64,000 nt of DNA from Corynebacterium marambiense (GTDB taxonomy: Bacteria > Actinomycetota > Actinomycetes > Mycobacteriales > Mycobacteriaceae): the NCBI RefSeq assembly GCF_016342275.1, contig NZ_JAEIOT010000005.1, positions 124,001-188,000 on the forward strand, given 5' to 3'. A model generated the notes under the pieces. The model was not told the origin of the DNA. It ran no database searches and saw only the letters and a list, made by a program, of their open reading frames with translations. Positions 47,040 to 58,231 of the stretch are shown piece after piece; position 1 is the stretch's first letter; each line of letters starts with the position of its first letter. Position numbers and translations under genes: made by a program.

Positions 47040-47111
47040 CTTCCCCGCCAGGACTCGAACCTGGAAAGCTGGTACCAAAAACCAGAGTGTTGCCAATTAC
47101 ACCACGGGGAA
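47040..47111 (-). tRNA. tRNA-Gln (anticodon UUG)
   Basis: The 72 nt fold into a standard cloverleaf: acceptor TTCCCCG/CGGGGAA, D stem GTGT/ACAC, anticodon stem CTGGT/ACCAG with loop TTTTGGT (anticodon TTG), T stem CCAGG/CCTGG with TTCGAGT. Discriminator G73 suits tRNA-Gln. The CCA end is not encoded. Confidence 0.95.
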
Positions 47112-47184
47112 ACGCCGCCTAGACGTTCACGGCGCTTGAGACTCTACCGTATGGGACTGCGGTATTTCGATTCGGGAGGGGCGG

Positions 47185-47190
47185 TAGGAT
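47185..47190 (+). promoter_or_regulatory. -10 element TAGGAT for leaderless tetR mRNA
   Basis: TAGGAT stands 7 nt before the ATG at 47198. Confidence 0.6.
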
Positions 47191-47197
47191 CGTCACC

Positions 47198-47899
47198 ATG
47201 GTGAGACAGCGGATGACCAGCAAACAGCGTCGCGAGCAGTTGATCAGCGTCGGTCGGGAAGTGTTCGCTGAGCGTGGTTTCGAGGCCTCCAGTGTCGAGG
47301 AGATTGCGGCCAGAGCGGGCGTGTCCAAACCCGTCGTGTACGAGCACTTCGGGGGTAAAGAGGGACTGTATGCTGTGGTCGTCGACCGGGAGATGCTTCG
47401 GCTCGAGGCACTGATCACCGGATCGCTATCCACCGGGCGGTCCCGGGAACGCATCGAACGGGTCGTCCTCGCACTGTTCAGCTACGTTGAGGAACACACA
47501 GACGGATTCCAGATTCTCGTCCGCGATCTGATCCCCGGTGCCGAACGCAGCTACTCCACGATGCTCAATGACGCGGTGGGACAGGTGGCGCACATCCTTG
47601 CCCACGCTTTCACCAGGTCGGGGCTCAACCCGGACTACGCCGTGCTGTACGGTCAGGCGCTGGTTGGCATGGTCTCAACGACCGCCCAGTGGTGGCTGGA
47701 CGTTCGCGAACCCCCCAAAGAAGAGGTCGCCGCGCACATCGTGAATCTCTGCTGGAACGGCCTGGCAGGGATGGCTGCCACACCCCAACTGCGTACCATG
47801 TCCACGCCGGTGGAGCCCCCAGAGCCCGGGGCCGTTGGTACCACCGGTGACACCGGGAGCACCGGGGAAACCCTGCCTGGGCAAGAGCCCGGACGATAG
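47198..47899 (+). CDS. TetR-family transcriptional regulator
   Basis: A 233-residue regulator. The HTH is SVEEIAARAGVSKPVVYEHFGGKEGL (in part, about 31-56), followed by a ligand domain ending in a conserved WWLDVREPP segment. The C-terminal 30 residues are Gly/Thr/Pro-rich and low complexity. It lies in the conserved slot between glmU and mfd, so it is likely a core regulator, but its targets are unknown. Confidence 0.87.
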   Translation: MVRQRMTSKQRREQLISVGREVFAERGFEASSVEEIAARAGVSKPVVYEHFGGKEGLYAVVVDREMLRLEALITGSLSTGRSRERIERVVLALFSYVEEHTDGFQILVRDLIPGAERSYSTMLNDAVGQVAHILAHAFTRSGLNPDYAVLYGQALVGMVSTTAQWWLDVREPPKEEVAAHIVNLCWNGLAGMAATPQLRTMSTPVEPPEPGAVGTTGDTGSTGETLPGQEPGR

Positions 47900-47971
47900 C
47901 CCGTCCGGCGCGTCCACCAGAATCATCAGCATCGGGGCACACTGCTCCGAAACGTCACGTCAGGAGCCATT

Positions 47972-50900
47972 TTGCCCGAGAAACCGTCCGCGTCGACCCC
48001 TGCGCTCGCGGGCCTACTCAAGGTCGCCGCCACCGACCCGAAGCTCAAGGGGCTGGTTGGCCAAGTCGGGGAACCTCGACTGCACGTGACGGGAATCGAC
48101 CAGGTCCGCCCGTGGATGATCGGTACCCTCGCACACCACGCACCGCTGTTGGTCGTCACCGCGACCGGCCGGGAGGCCGAGGACCTCACCGCTGAACTCG
48201 GGGCGATGCTGGGGGAGAAGGCCGCGTGGTTCCCCTCCTGGGAGACCCTCCCGCACGAGCGTCTGAGCCCCGGGGTGGACACCGTTGGACGTCGAGCGAA
48301 GGTTCTCCACGATCTCTCCGTGGGGCGCCTGCGCGTCATCGTTACTGCGGCCCGGGGTTTCTGCCAGCCGGTGCTCGAAACCGCCGCCGGACGTGAACCG
48401 GTCGTTCTCGCCGAGGAACGGGAGTACGACTTCGACACCCTTGTCCGCGACCTCGTGGGCCGCGCGTACAAGCACGTTGACATGGTCGCGCGGCGGGGCG
48501 AGTTCGCGACCCGCGGCGGCATCATCGACATCTTCCCCACGACCCTGAATTACCCGGTACGCGTGGAATTTTGGGGAGACGAGATCACCGATGTCCGCCA
48601 GTTCTCGGTCGCCGACCAGCGCACCATCTCCGAACTCGAGGTAGGAGCGGTGGAGATCTACCCCTGCCGTGAGCTGCTCGTCGACACCACTGTGGCTGAC
48701 CGAGCCCGGAAACTCGCTGTCAGTCACCCGGGCAACGCAACCTTGGTTGAACTGCTCACAGCGCTCGGTGAGGGGCAGCCCGCAGACGGGATGGAGGCGC
48801 TGATCCCGGTACTCACCGACACCCCGTTGGTCAGTCTCCCGGAACTGATGCCCGAGGGGACCCACGTTCTCGCCTGCGCTCCAGAGAAGATCCGTACCCG
48901 CATCGACGACCTGATCACTACCGACGACGAGTTCCTCGCGGCAGGCTGGGAGGCCGCAGCGATGGGCGCGACCGGTCCCGTCGCAGCCGAGGGCCTCGAC
49001 CTATCCGCCGGGTCCTACCGCTCCTGGGAGTCCCTCAAGGCCTCCACCCGCACCGTCGGATCACCGTGGTGGACGTTCGGACCCGCCGGGATGCTCGGTG
49101 ACGCCACCGAGGCGGAGACACTCCCGCTCGAGTTCGCCGCCGGACCGACTCCCCGGGGTGACCTGAAGGAGATCGACGCCATGATGGCGCTGCTCCTCGA
49201 ACACACCCGGGCGGGCGGACGTGCGGCGTTCATCGCGCCGGGCACCGGACCGATCAAACGCATGACCGAGAGGTTCCGGGAGAACGGGATCCCCACCCAC
49301 GTGGCGACACCGGGCTGGGAGCCGTCCCCAGGCGAGGTCACGCTCTACCAAGCCCTGAGCCATGCCGGGCTCGTATTCCCGAAGGTCCGCAAACTGAAGG
49401 ACGCGGCTGCACTCCCACTGGTCGTGATCACCGAGACCGACCTGACCGGTAACCGCGTCGGCGACATCGCCGGCGCGAAGCGGCGGCCCGCCAAGCGCCG
49501 GAACAAGGTTGATCCGCTGGCACTGAAACCCGGTGACCTCGTCGTTCATGAATCCCACGGCATCGGCCGTTTCGTGGAGATGACCGAACGGACGATCACC
49601 ACCGGCGACGGCACATCGCGCCGGGAGTATCTCGTCATCGAGTACGCGCCGTCCAGACGCGGCGGCCCGTGCGATCAACTCTATGTCCCGATGGATTCTC
49701 TCGACCTGCTGTCTCGCTACGTCGGTGGGGAGAAGCCTGCCCTGTCGAAGATGGGGGGTTCGGACTGGAAGAACACCAAGAAGAAGGCCCGGTCCGCCGT
49801 CCGGGAGATCGCCGGCGAGCTCATCGAGCTGTACGCGAAGCGGCAGGGGTCCCCGGGGCACCCGTTCGCCCCGGACACCCCCTGGCAGCGGGAGATGGAG
49901 GACAACTTCCCCTACGTCGAGACCGAGGATCAGATGCTCGCGATCGACGCCGTGAAGGAGGACATGGAAAAGCCCGTGCCCATGGACCGGGTCGTTGTCG
50001 GCGACGTCGGATACGGCAAGACCGAAGTCGCCGTCAGAGCGGCGTTCAAGGCGGTCCAGGACGGACGCCAGGTCGCCGTCCTTGTGCCCACGACGCTGCT
50101 CGCCCAGCAGCACATGGCCACCTTCACTGAGCGGATGGACGGATTCCCCGTCACCGTCGAGTGCTTATCCCGTTTCACCTCCGGCGCCGACTCAAAGCGG
50201 ATCCTCCGGGGGCTGAAGGACGGAACGATCGACGTCGTCATCGGCACCCACCGGTTGCTCCAGACGGGTGTGAGCTGGAAGAACCTCGGACTCGTCATCG
50301 TCGACGAGGAGCAACGTTTCGGTGTAGAGCACAAGGAACACATCAAGGCACTGCGCACCCACGTTGATGTCCTGACGATGTCGGCAACCCCGATCCCGAG
50401 GACCCTCGAGATGTCGATGGCAGGAATCCGGGAGATGTCGACGATCCTCACCCCGCCCGAGGACCGGCATCCGGTGCTCACCTACGTTGGCGCGCAGGAG
50501 GACAAGCAGATCGCCGCGGCGATCCGCCGCGAACTGCTGCGTGACGGCCAGGTGTTCTACGTGCACAACAAGGTCAAGACCATCGAGAAGCGCGCCGCGC
50601 AGCTGCGTGAGCTCATCCCGGAGGCCCGGGTCGTCGTCGCCCACGGACAGATGGCGGAGGAACAGCTCGAGCAGAGCGTCCAGGGATTCTGGGACCGCGA
50701 ATACGACGTGCTGGTGTGCACCACCATCGTCGAAACCGGCCTCGACATCGCCAATGCCAACACCCTCATCGTCGAGAACTCCCACCACATGGGACTGAGC
50801 CAGCTGCACCAGCTGCGTGGCCGGGTGGGCCGCTCCAGGGAGCGTGGCTACGCGTACTTCCTCTACCCGAAGGGGCAGATGCTCACGGAGACCTCCTACG

Positions 50901-51655
50901 ACCGGCTGGCCACTATCGCGCAGAACAACGACCTCGGGGCAGGCATGGCCGTCGCCATGAAAGACCTGGAGATGCGGGGTGCGGGCAACGTGCTGGGTGC
51001 GGAACAGTCCGGACACATCGCCGGCGTCGGATTCGACCTCTACGTCCGGCTCGTCGGTGAGGCCGTCGAGATGTACCGCGCCATCGCCGACGGCAAACCG
51101 CTGGACGCGACGGACAAGGCTCCGAAGGAGATCCGGGTCGATCTCCCCATCGACGCACACATCCCCGAGAACTACATCAACTCCGAGCGGCTGCGGCTCG
51201 AGGTCTACCGCAAACTCGCCCAGTCCCAGTCGGAGACGGACCTGCGGCTCGCGGTGGAGGAGATGGAGGACCGCTACGGCCCCATTCCCGTGGAGGTCGA
51301 GCGGCTGCTGTCGGTTGCTCGCCTGCGGCACCAGTGCCGCGCTGCGGGGATCACCGACATCGGGGTCCAGGGCACCAGGATCAAGGTGCACCCGGTCGAC
51401 CTGCCGGACTCGAAGCAGGTCCGGCTGAAGCGCCTTTACCCGGGATCGACCTACCGGGCCGCGGCGAAGGCGATCCAGCTGAGCTTCCCGAAGGCGGGCA
51501 GAAAGGTCACCGACCCGCCGCTGCGCGATGTCGCCCTCATCCAGTGGTGTGCGGACTTCCTCAGTGCGATGTTCGATGCGCCGGCCATGGACGTCACCGG
51601 CGGGAAGGCCGATGCAGGCGAGCGGCGACCCGGGATCATCTCGATCGGGGGCTGA
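47972..51655 (+). CDS. mfd: Transcription-repair coupling factor
   Basis: A 1227-residue DNA translocase that removes RNA polymerase stalled at lesions and recruits UvrA. In order: a degenerate UvrB-like module (about 60-350, with [14 protein letters not shown]), an RNAP-binding CarD-like domain (about 505-590, [16 protein letters not shown]), the RecG-like helicase with Walker [12 protein letters not shown] (about 676-686) and DEEQRFG (about 777), motif [11 protein letters not shown], and a C-terminal TRCF domain. TTG start with AGGAG 5 nt upstream. Full family length. Confidence 0.96.
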   Translation: MPEKPSASTPALAGLLKVAATDPKLKGLVGQVGEPRLHVTGIDQVRPWMIGTLAHHAPLLVVTATGREAEDLTAELGAMLGEKAAWFPSWETLPHERLSPGVDTVGRRAKVLHDLSVGRLRVIVTAARGFCQPVLETAAGREPVVLAEEREYDFDTLVRDLVGRAYKHVDMVARRGEFATRGGIIDIFPTTLNYPVRVEFWGDEITDVRQFSVADQRTISELEVGAVEIYPCRELLVDTTVADRARKLAVSHPGNATLVELLTALGEGQPADGMEALIPVLTDTPLVSLPELMPEGTHVLACAPEKIRTRIDDLITTDDEFLAAGWEAAAMGATGPVAAEGLDLSAGSYRSWESLKASTRTVGSPWWTFGPAGMLGDATEAETLPLEFAAGPTPRGDLKEIDAMMALLLEHTRAGGRAAFIAPGTGPIKRMTERFRENGIPTHVATPGWEPSPGEVTLYQALSHAGLVFPKVRKLKDAAALPLVVITETDLTGNRVGDIAGAKRRPAKRRNKVDPLALKPGDLVVHESHGIGRFVEMTERTITTGDGTSRREYLVIEYAPSRRGGPCDQLYVPMDSLDLLSRYVGGEKPALSKMGGSDWKNTKKKARSAVREIAGELIELYAKRQGSPGHPFAPDTPWQREMEDNFPYVETEDQMLAIDAVKEDMEKPVPMDRVVVGDVGYGKTEVAVRAAFKAVQDGRQVAVLVPTTLLAQQHMATFTERMDGFPVTVECLSRFTSGADSKRILRGLKDGTIDVVIGTHRLLQTGVSWKNLGLVIVDEEQRFGVEHKEHIKALRTHVDVLTMSATPIPRTLEMSMAGIREMSTILTPPEDRHPVLTYVGAQEDKQIAAAIRRELLRDGQVFYVHNKVKTIEKRAAQLRELIPEARVVVAHGQMAEEQLEQSVQGFWDREYDVLVCTTIVETGLDIANANTLIVENSHHMGLSQLHQLRGRVGRSRERGYAYFLYPKGQMLTETSYDRLATIAQNNDLGAGMAVAMKDLEMRGAGNVLGAEQSGHIAGVGFDLYVRLVGEAVEMYRAIADGKPLDATDKAPKEIRVDLPIDAHIPENYINSERLRLEVYRKLAQSQSETDLRLAVEEMEDRYGPIPVEVERLLSVARLRHQCRAAGITDIGVQGTRIKVHPVDLPDSKQVRLKRLYPGSTYRAAAKAIQLSFPKAGRKVTDPPLRDVALIQWCADFLSAMFDAPAMDVTGGKADAGERRPGIISIGG

Positions 51656-51665
51656 GCCGCGCCGC

Positions 51666-51671
51666 TACGAT
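51666..51671 (+). promoter_or_regulatory. -10 element TACGAT for leaderless mazG mRNA
   Basis: TACGAT sits 6 nt before the ATG at 51678, within the 22-nt gap behind mfd. Confidence 0.5.
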
Positions 51672-51677
51672 GTCTGC

Positions 51678-52307
51678 ATGACGGTTCTCCTGCTCGATCC
51701 CGCATCCCCCACGCTGATTCCCGCCGAGGTGATCACCACCGCCGGCACGGCGGCGGACACCGTCGCGTTCAGTGACTCCGTTCCCGAATCGGTGCGGGAA
51801 ATCATGCTGGGTCACGGACTGCGGACACGGCCCCCGGTGGAGGCGACGGTCTGGGTGGACACGGATCCCGGTTCACCGGAGACGCTGCGTCGACTCGCGG
51901 CGGGTGAGAGCTTCCGGGGTCCCGGGGCATCCGGGATCGCTGCGGCCAGGGCGGTGATGGCCAGGGCCCTCCGGATCGGGGAATGGGAGAGCAGTCAGGA
52001 CCACGTCAGTCTGCTTCCGTATTTGTGGGAGGAGACCGAGGAATTCGATGGGGCGGCCCGGGCTCATGCGGACGGTACCGGTACCGCGACGGAACTCCGC
52101 GGGGAGCTGGCGGACGTGCTGCTGCAGGTGCTCTTTCACGCGGAGATCGCAGCGCGAAGGGGAGACTTCGACTTCGACGACGTCGCCGACTCCTTCACGT
52201 CCAAACTTCGCCGCAGGGCGCCCTATCTGTTCGACGGGACGACCACCATGGTGACGACCGGGCGGCAGGAGGAGATCTGGCAGGCGGCCAAGAACCGGGG
52301 CGGGTGA
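51678..52307 (+). CDS. mazG: MazG-family nucleoside triphosphate pyrophosphohydrolase
   Basis: A 209-residue enzyme that hydrolyses NTPs and non-canonical nucleotides to monophosphates. The catalytic Glu cluster is EETEEF (about 119-124), with the downstream ELADVLLQVLFH helix (about 145-156) supplying Glu/Asp. There is one MazG domain, after about 75 residues of variable N-terminal region, as in mycobacterial MazG. It follows mfd as in other corynebacteria. Confidence 0.88.
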   Translation: MTVLLLDPASPTLIPAEVITTAGTAADTVAFSDSVPESVREIMLGHGLRTRPPVEATVWVDTDPGSPETLRRLAAGESFRGPGASGIAAARAVMARALRIGEWESSQDHVSLLPYLWEETEEFDGAARAHADGTGTATELRGELADVLLQVLFHAEIAARRGDFDFDDVADSFTSKLRRRAPYLFDGTTTMVTTGRQEEIWQAAKNRGG

Positions 52308-52329
52308 CGTCGTCGGTCACGCCCCGGTT
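52293..52329. terminator. Bidirectional terminator between mazG and the secreted protein gene
   Basis: A 10-bp perfect arm (52293-52302 with 52320-52329) plus an inner TGAC/GTCA pair. The arm includes the last codons of mazG. It also suits the convergent gene ending at 52348. Confidence 0.7.
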
Positions 52330-52347
52330 CCCGTGGTCAGTGAACGG

Positions 52348-52866
52348 TTACCGCGGCAGGCCGGAACTGAGTGCCGGGGCGTTTCCTGCGGGGGCCGCAA
52401 ACCCGAGGATCTTGTCCAGGTGGAATTTGTCCGGGTTCAGGGCCTTGAGCAGTTTCACCAGGGACTCGAGGATCTTGGTGATCCCAGAGCTACCGAAACC
52501 ATCGATCGCGGCGGTGTCGGTATCCTCCTTCTTCACCAGCTCGCACTTTTTGGCGCGCTTGGCCAGTTCCTTGGCCTGGTTCTCGGAGACCGGTTCGGTT
52601 GCGTCGGGCGAGCCATAGAGCTGCTGGATGATCGCGGTGTTCTTGTCATTGATCGCCTTACGTAGGCTGCTCTCGGTCATGTCCTTCTTCAGTATGCCCG
52701 CGTCGGTGAGGACGCTATCGACGTCTTCGCACGGGATCGCCGACGCCGCGATGTCCCCGAAGAGGAATCCGCGGAATTCTGTCTCGTTGGCGGACGCGGG
52801 TGTCGCCAGGCCTGCGGCCGCGATGCCGACCGTCGTCGCTATGGCGAAAAGGCGTTTGCTGAACAT
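52348..52866 (-). CDS. Secreted protein of unknown function, paralogue of the neighbour
   Basis: A 172-residue protein with a clean Sec signal peptide (MFSKRLFAIATTVGIAAAG, cleavage after ATPASA). The mature part has two Cys (IPCEDV and KKCELVKK) likely to form a disulfide. ATG at 52866 has AGGAG 4 nt upstream; the upstream in-frame starts lack one. Residue spacing and the (R/K)A(R/K)xCxLVK motif match the next gene (52963-53391), so the pair arose by duplication. No known domain was recognised. Confidence 0.7.
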   Translation of the reverse strand: MFSKRLFAIATTVGIAAAGLATPASANETEFRGFLFGDIAASAIPCEDVDSVLTDAGILKKDMTESSLRKAINDKNTAIIQQLYGSPDATEPVSENQAKELAKRAKKCELVKKEDTDTAAIDGFGSSGITKILESLVKLLKALNPDKFHLDKILGFAAPAGNAPALSSGLPR

Positions 52867-52962
52867 ACTGCTCCTCATGAGGGCTATTCGGGGACGTGCT
52901 GCCACCCTATCCGAAAACCCCGCGTCGTTTCGGGGTATTCGGACAGTGAGGACTGTGGACCG

Positions 52963-53391
52963 TCAGTTGACCAGCTTGATGGCGGAGCTCAGCACCGGCA
53001 GCTGGCGAGACAAGTCCGAGCTGCCGATCGCTGCGAGCGCGTCGTCGATCGGGTCGGGCTTGACGAGTCCGCATTCCCGTGCCCGGCTCGTGATATCACC
53101 GGCGGTCTTGGCGGTGATGAGGTTTGCGGTTCCCTGGAGTCCCAGGGATTCGACGAGCCGGTCACCCGCAGTGGTCAGGTTGCCGGTGAGTTCACGTGCC
53201 GTGGTTGTCTCGGTGATCATGTTGGTGCTGCGGAGCAGAACCCCGAGATCGGAGCAGGACACCTCTGCGGCGGTGTTCGTCCCCAGGAGAAGTCCGATGG
53301 CGCCGAACGGGGCCGCGGATGCCGGGGTGGCAAACCCGGTGGCGATGACGGCGGTGGTGACGGCTGCGGTCAGGGTGCGTTTGAGGGACAT
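52963..53391 (-). CDS. Secreted protein of unknown function, paralogue of the neighbour
   Basis: A 142-residue protein with a Sec signal peptide (MSLKRTLTAAVTTAVIATG, cleavage after ATPASA). Like its neighbour it has a Cys soon after the signal (VSCSDLGVLL) and one in RARECGLVK. AGGAG lies 4 nt before the ATG. The gene is divergent from the lytic transglycosylase at 53578 and about 100 nt upstream of the paralogue. Both are probably small disulfide-bonded cell-surface proteins. Confidence 0.7.
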   Translation of the reverse strand: MSLKRTLTAAVTTAVIATGFATPASAAPFGAIGLLLGTNTAAEVSCSDLGVLLRSTNMITETTTARELTGNLTTAGDRLVESLGLQGTANLITAKTAGDITSRARECGLVKPDPIDDALAAIGSSDLSRQLPVLSSAIKLVN

Positions 53392-53563
53392 GATTCTCCT
53401 GATTTCTCTCATGGTTCTCTTCGGTGGGGATTTCGTGTGGTACCCGGCGAACGGGGGTGGTTGAAACTGTAGCCCGAACCGTTACTGATGTGAAGGAAAG
53501 TGATCAGGGGGACTGGTGGGGCATGTGGTCTGGAGTGGTGGCGCTCCCGGCGAGTGCCATGGG

Positions 53564-53569
53564 TAGAAT
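53564..53569 (+). promoter_or_regulatory. -10 element TAGAAT for a leaderless mRNA
   Basis: TAGAAT lies 8 nt before the ATG at 53578, as for tatD and the ABM protein. Confidence 0.6.
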
Positions 53570-53577
53570 TCGCCGCT

Positions 53578-54366
53578 ATGAGTTCCGCAGTCCGCCGTAC
53601 CTTCGTTGCCGGCCTCACCTCGGTCCTGGCCGTGGTGATGGTCGTCGCATTCGTCGGCTGGATCCTGTCCTTCCTCGATGGCCCGAGTCCGATCAGGCAG
53701 CTGCAGCCTGTTCCCGACAATGTGCCCCCCGCGGTGGGGGAGGCAGTCCCGCAGATCGACGTGAATGCCCCAGGTAGGACCTCACTCAAGCTCGGTTTCT
53801 GGGCCGAGCCGCTTGCCGCGGACACGGGCATTCCCGTCGCTGCGGTACAGGCGTACGGTAACGCGGCCCTCATCGCCCAGGAAAGCTGGCCGAACTGTCA
53901 CCTCTCCTGGAACACCCTCGCTGGAATCGGCCACGTCGAGACCCGCCACGGAACCTACTCCGGGAAACTCTTCGGAGGTTCCCGGATCGGCGGGAGCGGG
54001 GTCGTCGATCCCCCGATCATTGGCGTCCCCCTGGACGGCGGCCCCGGCCTCGCCCGGGTGCCGGACACCGACGGCGGCCAACTCGACGGCGACACCGAGT
54101 TTGACCGCGCGGTCGGCCCGATGCAGTTCATCCCCTCCTCCTGGCGGATCTATGGGCGTGACGCCGACGGGGACGGGGTCGCGGACCCCCAGCAGATCGA
54201 TGATGCGGCCCTCGCGTCCGCGCGACTGCTCTGTGCACACGACCGTGACCTCGCCACCCCGGAAGGATGGACGCAGGCCATCCGGTCCTACAACAACTCC
54301 GCCGATTATCTGATCAAGGTCCGGGACGCTGCGGCGGCCTACGCGCTCCGCCAACCACCCGTGTGA
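53578..54366 (+). CDS. Lytic murein transglycosylase, membrane-anchored
   Basis: A 262-residue envelope protein with an N-terminal membrane helix (about 8-32) and a proline-rich stalk. The catalytic domain is of the MltB-like type: AGIGHVETRHG with the catalytic Glu (about 120), GPMQFIPSSW and the late SYNNSADY. It cleaves the glycan strand to leave 1,6-anhydro ends, helping cell-wall turnover. The placement just before eno matches other corynebacteria. Confidence 0.87.
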   Translation: MSSAVRRTFVAGLTSVLAVVMVVAFVGWILSFLDGPSPIRQLQPVPDNVPPAVGEAVPQIDVNAPGRTSLKLGFWAEPLAADTGIPVAAVQAYGNAALIAQESWPNCHLSWNTLAGIGHVETRHGTYSGKLFGGSRIGGSGVVDPPIIGVPLDGGPGLARVPDTDGGQLDGDTEFDRAVGPMQFIPSSWRIYGRDADGDGVADPQQIDDAALASARLLCAHDRDLATPEGWTQAIRSYNNSADYLIKVRDAAAAYALRQPPV

Positions 54367-54604
54367 CATCCGTGTGCCGTCGTGCCGGGATGCGTGGTCC
54401 GGCGGCACGTCCGGAGATTTCATGGAACAATTGATGGTGAGCGTTCCGCATGGTCGCCGACCATCAGATTCCTCCAGGGCACATCTCCCTAAAACGCCCG
54501 GTTATTTCCGGTTGTGTGAGGTACCGCCCGGGTGGTGTGTTCCGGTTGAGGGCCTGTGCGGCGCCACGTAGAACGACAATCGAAGCATCACCCAAAAGGC
54601 ATAG

Positions 54605-55891
<1,287 letters not shown>

Positions 55892-55913
55892 CACCCGGCG
55901 CTGAAGCGCAGTA

Positions 55914-55956
55914 ACAGGCCCGGATACCCCGCCGAAGGGGGTGTCCGGGCCTGTTC
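55914..55956 (+). terminator. Rho-independent-type terminator after eno
   Basis: ACAGGCCCGGA (55914-55924) pairs with TCCGGGCCTGT (55944-55954), with an inner ACCCC/GGGGGT stem. It lies 23 nt after the stop. Confidence 0.8.
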
Positions 55957-55992
55957 TCGTTCTGGGGCTCGCACCCGCGTGCTCCGGCGCGG

Positions 55993-55998
55993 TAGGAT
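55993..55998 (+). promoter_or_regulatory. -10 element TAGGAT upstream of ftsB
   Basis: TAGGAT stands 9 nt before the ATG at 56008 (12 before an in-frame GTG). The transcript is leaderless or nearly so. Confidence 0.5.
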
Positions 55999-56007
55999 CG
56001 GTGGACA

Positions 56008-56622
56008 ATGGTGAATCAAGCGCACATGCGGCGGAAACGGGTACCCGTGACCAACCGCAGAACGTCAGAGCGGCGGCCCGGCGGGCGGGCGGCCCTATCG
56101 CGCGCGCGCGAAACCCACGGCCGGTTCAGCGCACTTCAGGTCGCCATCCTGATCATCGTCCTCATCCTCGTACTCGTCATGCTCGCGGTCCCCGTGCGCA
56201 ACTACTTCCAGCAGCGCGCGGAGATCGCCCGCATCAGTGCGTCCATCGCTGAACGCACCGAACGCCGCGACGCCTTCATCGACGAGATCGAGAAGTACCG
56301 CTCCGAGGCGTACATCCGGGAACAGGCCCGGCAGCGTCTCGGGGTCATCGAACCGGGGGAGACCCCCTTCCGGATCATCGATCCGGAAATCACCACCTCC
56401 ACGGCCACCACCGGTGCTGAGGAGGACGCCACACCGACGGTGAGTGACCCCTGGTGGGAGGTACTGTGGAACTCGGTCGCCGACCAGGACGCCGAGGTCA
56501 CTCTCCCCGGTACCGCCATGGAATCCGCACCGCTCGACGAGAACTCCAAGGGCAACCCACCGGCCGTCGTGCCCCCACCGCCGGATGGGCAATCCATCCC
56601 CGTTCCCGCACCCCCGGACTGA
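56008..56622 (+). CDS. ftsB: FtsB/DivIC-type septum formation protein
   Basis: A 204-residue cell-division protein. A basic N-terminal tail of about 40 residues precedes one membrane helix (LQVAILIIVLILVLVMLAV, about 46-64), then a short coiled coil (about 70-100) and an extended acidic, proline-rich tail. DivIC/FtsB bridges FtsQ and FtsL in the divisome. The motif IREQARQRLGVIEPGET is typical of actinobacterial members. It heads a likely operon with DUF501 and ppx. Confidence 0.88.
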   Translation: MVNQAHMRRKRVPVTNRRTSERRPGGRAALSRARETHGRFSALQVAILIIVLILVLVMLAVPVRNYFQQRAEIARISASIAERTERRDAFIDEIEKYRSEAYIREQARQRLGVIEPGETPFRIIDPEITTSTATTGAEEDATPTVSDPWWEVLWNSVADQDAEVTLPGTAMESAPLDENSKGNPPAVVPPPPDGQSIPVPAPPD

Positions 56623-56669
56623 CAAACCTGACCACCCCCGCAGCCCGGGGCGACAAGGAGAACACACCC

Positions 56670-57227
56670 ATGACAGTCAACGATGCCGACATCGCCCGGG
56701 TGACCGAACAACTCGGCCGCGAACCCCGCGGAGTCATCGACATCGCCTACCGGTGCCCGGATGGCGCACCCGGTGTGATCATGACCACCCCCCGACTGCC
56801 CGACGGGACACCGTTCCCGACGCTGTACTACCTCACCGACCCCCGGCTCACCGCCGAGGCGTCACGGCTCGAGGTTGCCCACGTCATGAAGTGGATGAGC
56901 GATCGGCTCAAGGACGACATGACGCTCGCCGCCGATTATGATGCGGCTCACCGACACTATCTCGAACGGCGCAACGCCCTTGAGGACCTCGGCACCGACT
57001 TCTCCGGCGGCGGGATGCCGGAACGCGTCAAGTGCCTCCACGTCCTCATCGCCTACGCCCTAGCCGAAGGTGCGGGGCACTTTCGGCTCGGCGACGAGGC
57101 GGTGGCCCTGGCCGCCGAACACGCCGGGCTACGCGGCACCGCCATCCCCGCCACCTGGCCCACCTGCGCCGACCTCGGCATCGACATCGACCGGTTCGAC
57201 TTCACTCACGCGGAGGTGCGGAAATGA
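56670..57227 (+). CDS. DUF501 family protein
   Basis: A 185-residue soluble protein of the DUF501 family, found almost only in actinobacteria between ftsB and ppx. It contains the conserved CPDGxPxVI, FPTLYYLTDP and RVKCLHVLIAYALAEG segments, with Cys/His that could bind metal. AAGGAG lies 9 nt upstream of the ATG at 56670. The last codon overlaps the ppx start (ATGA), so the two are coupled. The biochemical role is unknown. Confidence 0.87.
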   Translation: MTVNDADIARVTEQLGREPRGVIDIAYRCPDGAPGVIMTTPRLPDGTPFPTLYYLTDPRLTAEASRLEVAHVMKWMSDRLKDDMTLAADYDAAHRHYLERRNALEDLGTDFSGGGMPERVKCLHVLIAYALAEGAGHFRLGDEAVALAAEHAGLRGTAIPATWPTCADLGIDIDRFDFTHAEVRK

Positions 57228-58180
57228 CCCGCCTCGCAGCAATTGACTGCGGAACCAACTCCATCCGGCTCCTCATCTGCGAGGTCGGCGGCGGGCAAAC
57301 CCGCGAGATCCACCGGGCGATGGAGATCGTCCGGCTCGGCGAGGGCGTCGACGCCAACGGCGAGATCTCACCGGCGGCCCTCGAACGAACCCGCGCGGCC
57401 CTCGAACGCTACGTCGAGATCATGGAGATCGAACGCGTCGCCGATGTCCGCATGGTGGCGACGTCCGCCACCCGCGATGCCCACAACCGGGAGGACTTCT
57501 TCCGGATGACGCGCCAGCTCCTCGGACGGATCAAACCCGGGGCGGTCGCCGAGGTCATCACCGGCGAGGAGGAGGCCGCGCTCAGTTTCCGCGGTGCAGT
57601 CGCCGATCTGCCCCCGGAGACCGGCCCGTTCTGCGTCATTGACCTCGGGGGCGGTTCCACAGAGTTCGTCGTCGGCACCATCGACGACGGGATCCTAGGT
57701 AGCCACTCGGCGCAGATGGGCTGCGTCCGCGTGACCGAGAGGATCATGCGCTCGAACCCGGCCACCGACACCGAGATTGAGATCGCCCGCGAATACGTGG
57801 CGGAGCGCCTGGATCAGGTCCGGGCCATTGTCCCCGCAGACCGCACCCGTACCTTCGTGGGCTGCGCGGGAACGTTCACGACACTCTCCGCACTCGCCCT
57901 GGGGCTGGAGAGCTATGACGCCAGCGCGATCCACGGCTCCGTTCTCCGCTTCGACGCACTCAAGGTTCTCACGGACCACCTCATCGCCGAGACCTCCGAA
58001 CAGCGGGCCACCAATCCGGTCATCCACCCGGGCCGCGCGGACGTCCTCGGCGGCGGGTCCGTCGTCGTCCAGGGAATCATCGACTTCGCCCGCGACGTCG
58101 CGGGAGCCGACTCCTTGGTGGTCTCCGAGAAAGACATCCTCGACGGCATCATCTCCGGTCTCGCCGATGAGCTGGATTAG
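57224..58180 (+). CDS. ppx: Ppx/GppA-type exopolyphosphatase
   Basis: A 318-residue ASKHA-fold phosphatase acting on polyphosphate and/or pppGpp. Present are DCGTNSIRLLI (phosphate 1, residues 7-17), ATSATRDAHNR, TGEEEA and DLGGGSTEFVVG (about 146-157). The single two-lobed domain without the HD C-terminal part is the short actinobacterial form (C. glutamicum Ppx2-like). With ppk2 in this window it would set polyphosphate turnover. Confidence 0.9.
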   Translation: MTRLAAIDCGTNSIRLLICEVGGGQTREIHRAMEIVRLGEGVDANGEISPAALERTRAALERYVEIMEIERVADVRMVATSATRDAHNREDFFRMTRQLLGRIKPGAVAEVITGEEEAALSFRGAVADLPPETGPFCVIDLGGGSTEFVVGTIDDGILGSHSAQMGCVRVTERIMRSNPATDTEIEIAREYVAERLDQVRAIVPADRTRTFVGCAGTFTTLSALALGLESYDASAIHGSVLRFDALKVLTDHLIAETSEQRATNPVIHPGRADVLGGGSVVVQGIIDFARDVAGADSLVVSEKDILDGIISGLADELD

Positions 58181-58215
58181 GGGCGGTCGGGGAAGGAACG
58201 CCTCCACCGGTGCGT

Positions 58216-58221
58216 TAAACT
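58216..58221 (+). promoter_or_regulatory. -10 element TAAACT of tRNA-Leu
   Basis: TAAACT sits 10 nt before the first base of the tRNA, giving a very short leader. Confidence 0.5.
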
Positions 58222-58231
58222 GTGCCGGTAC

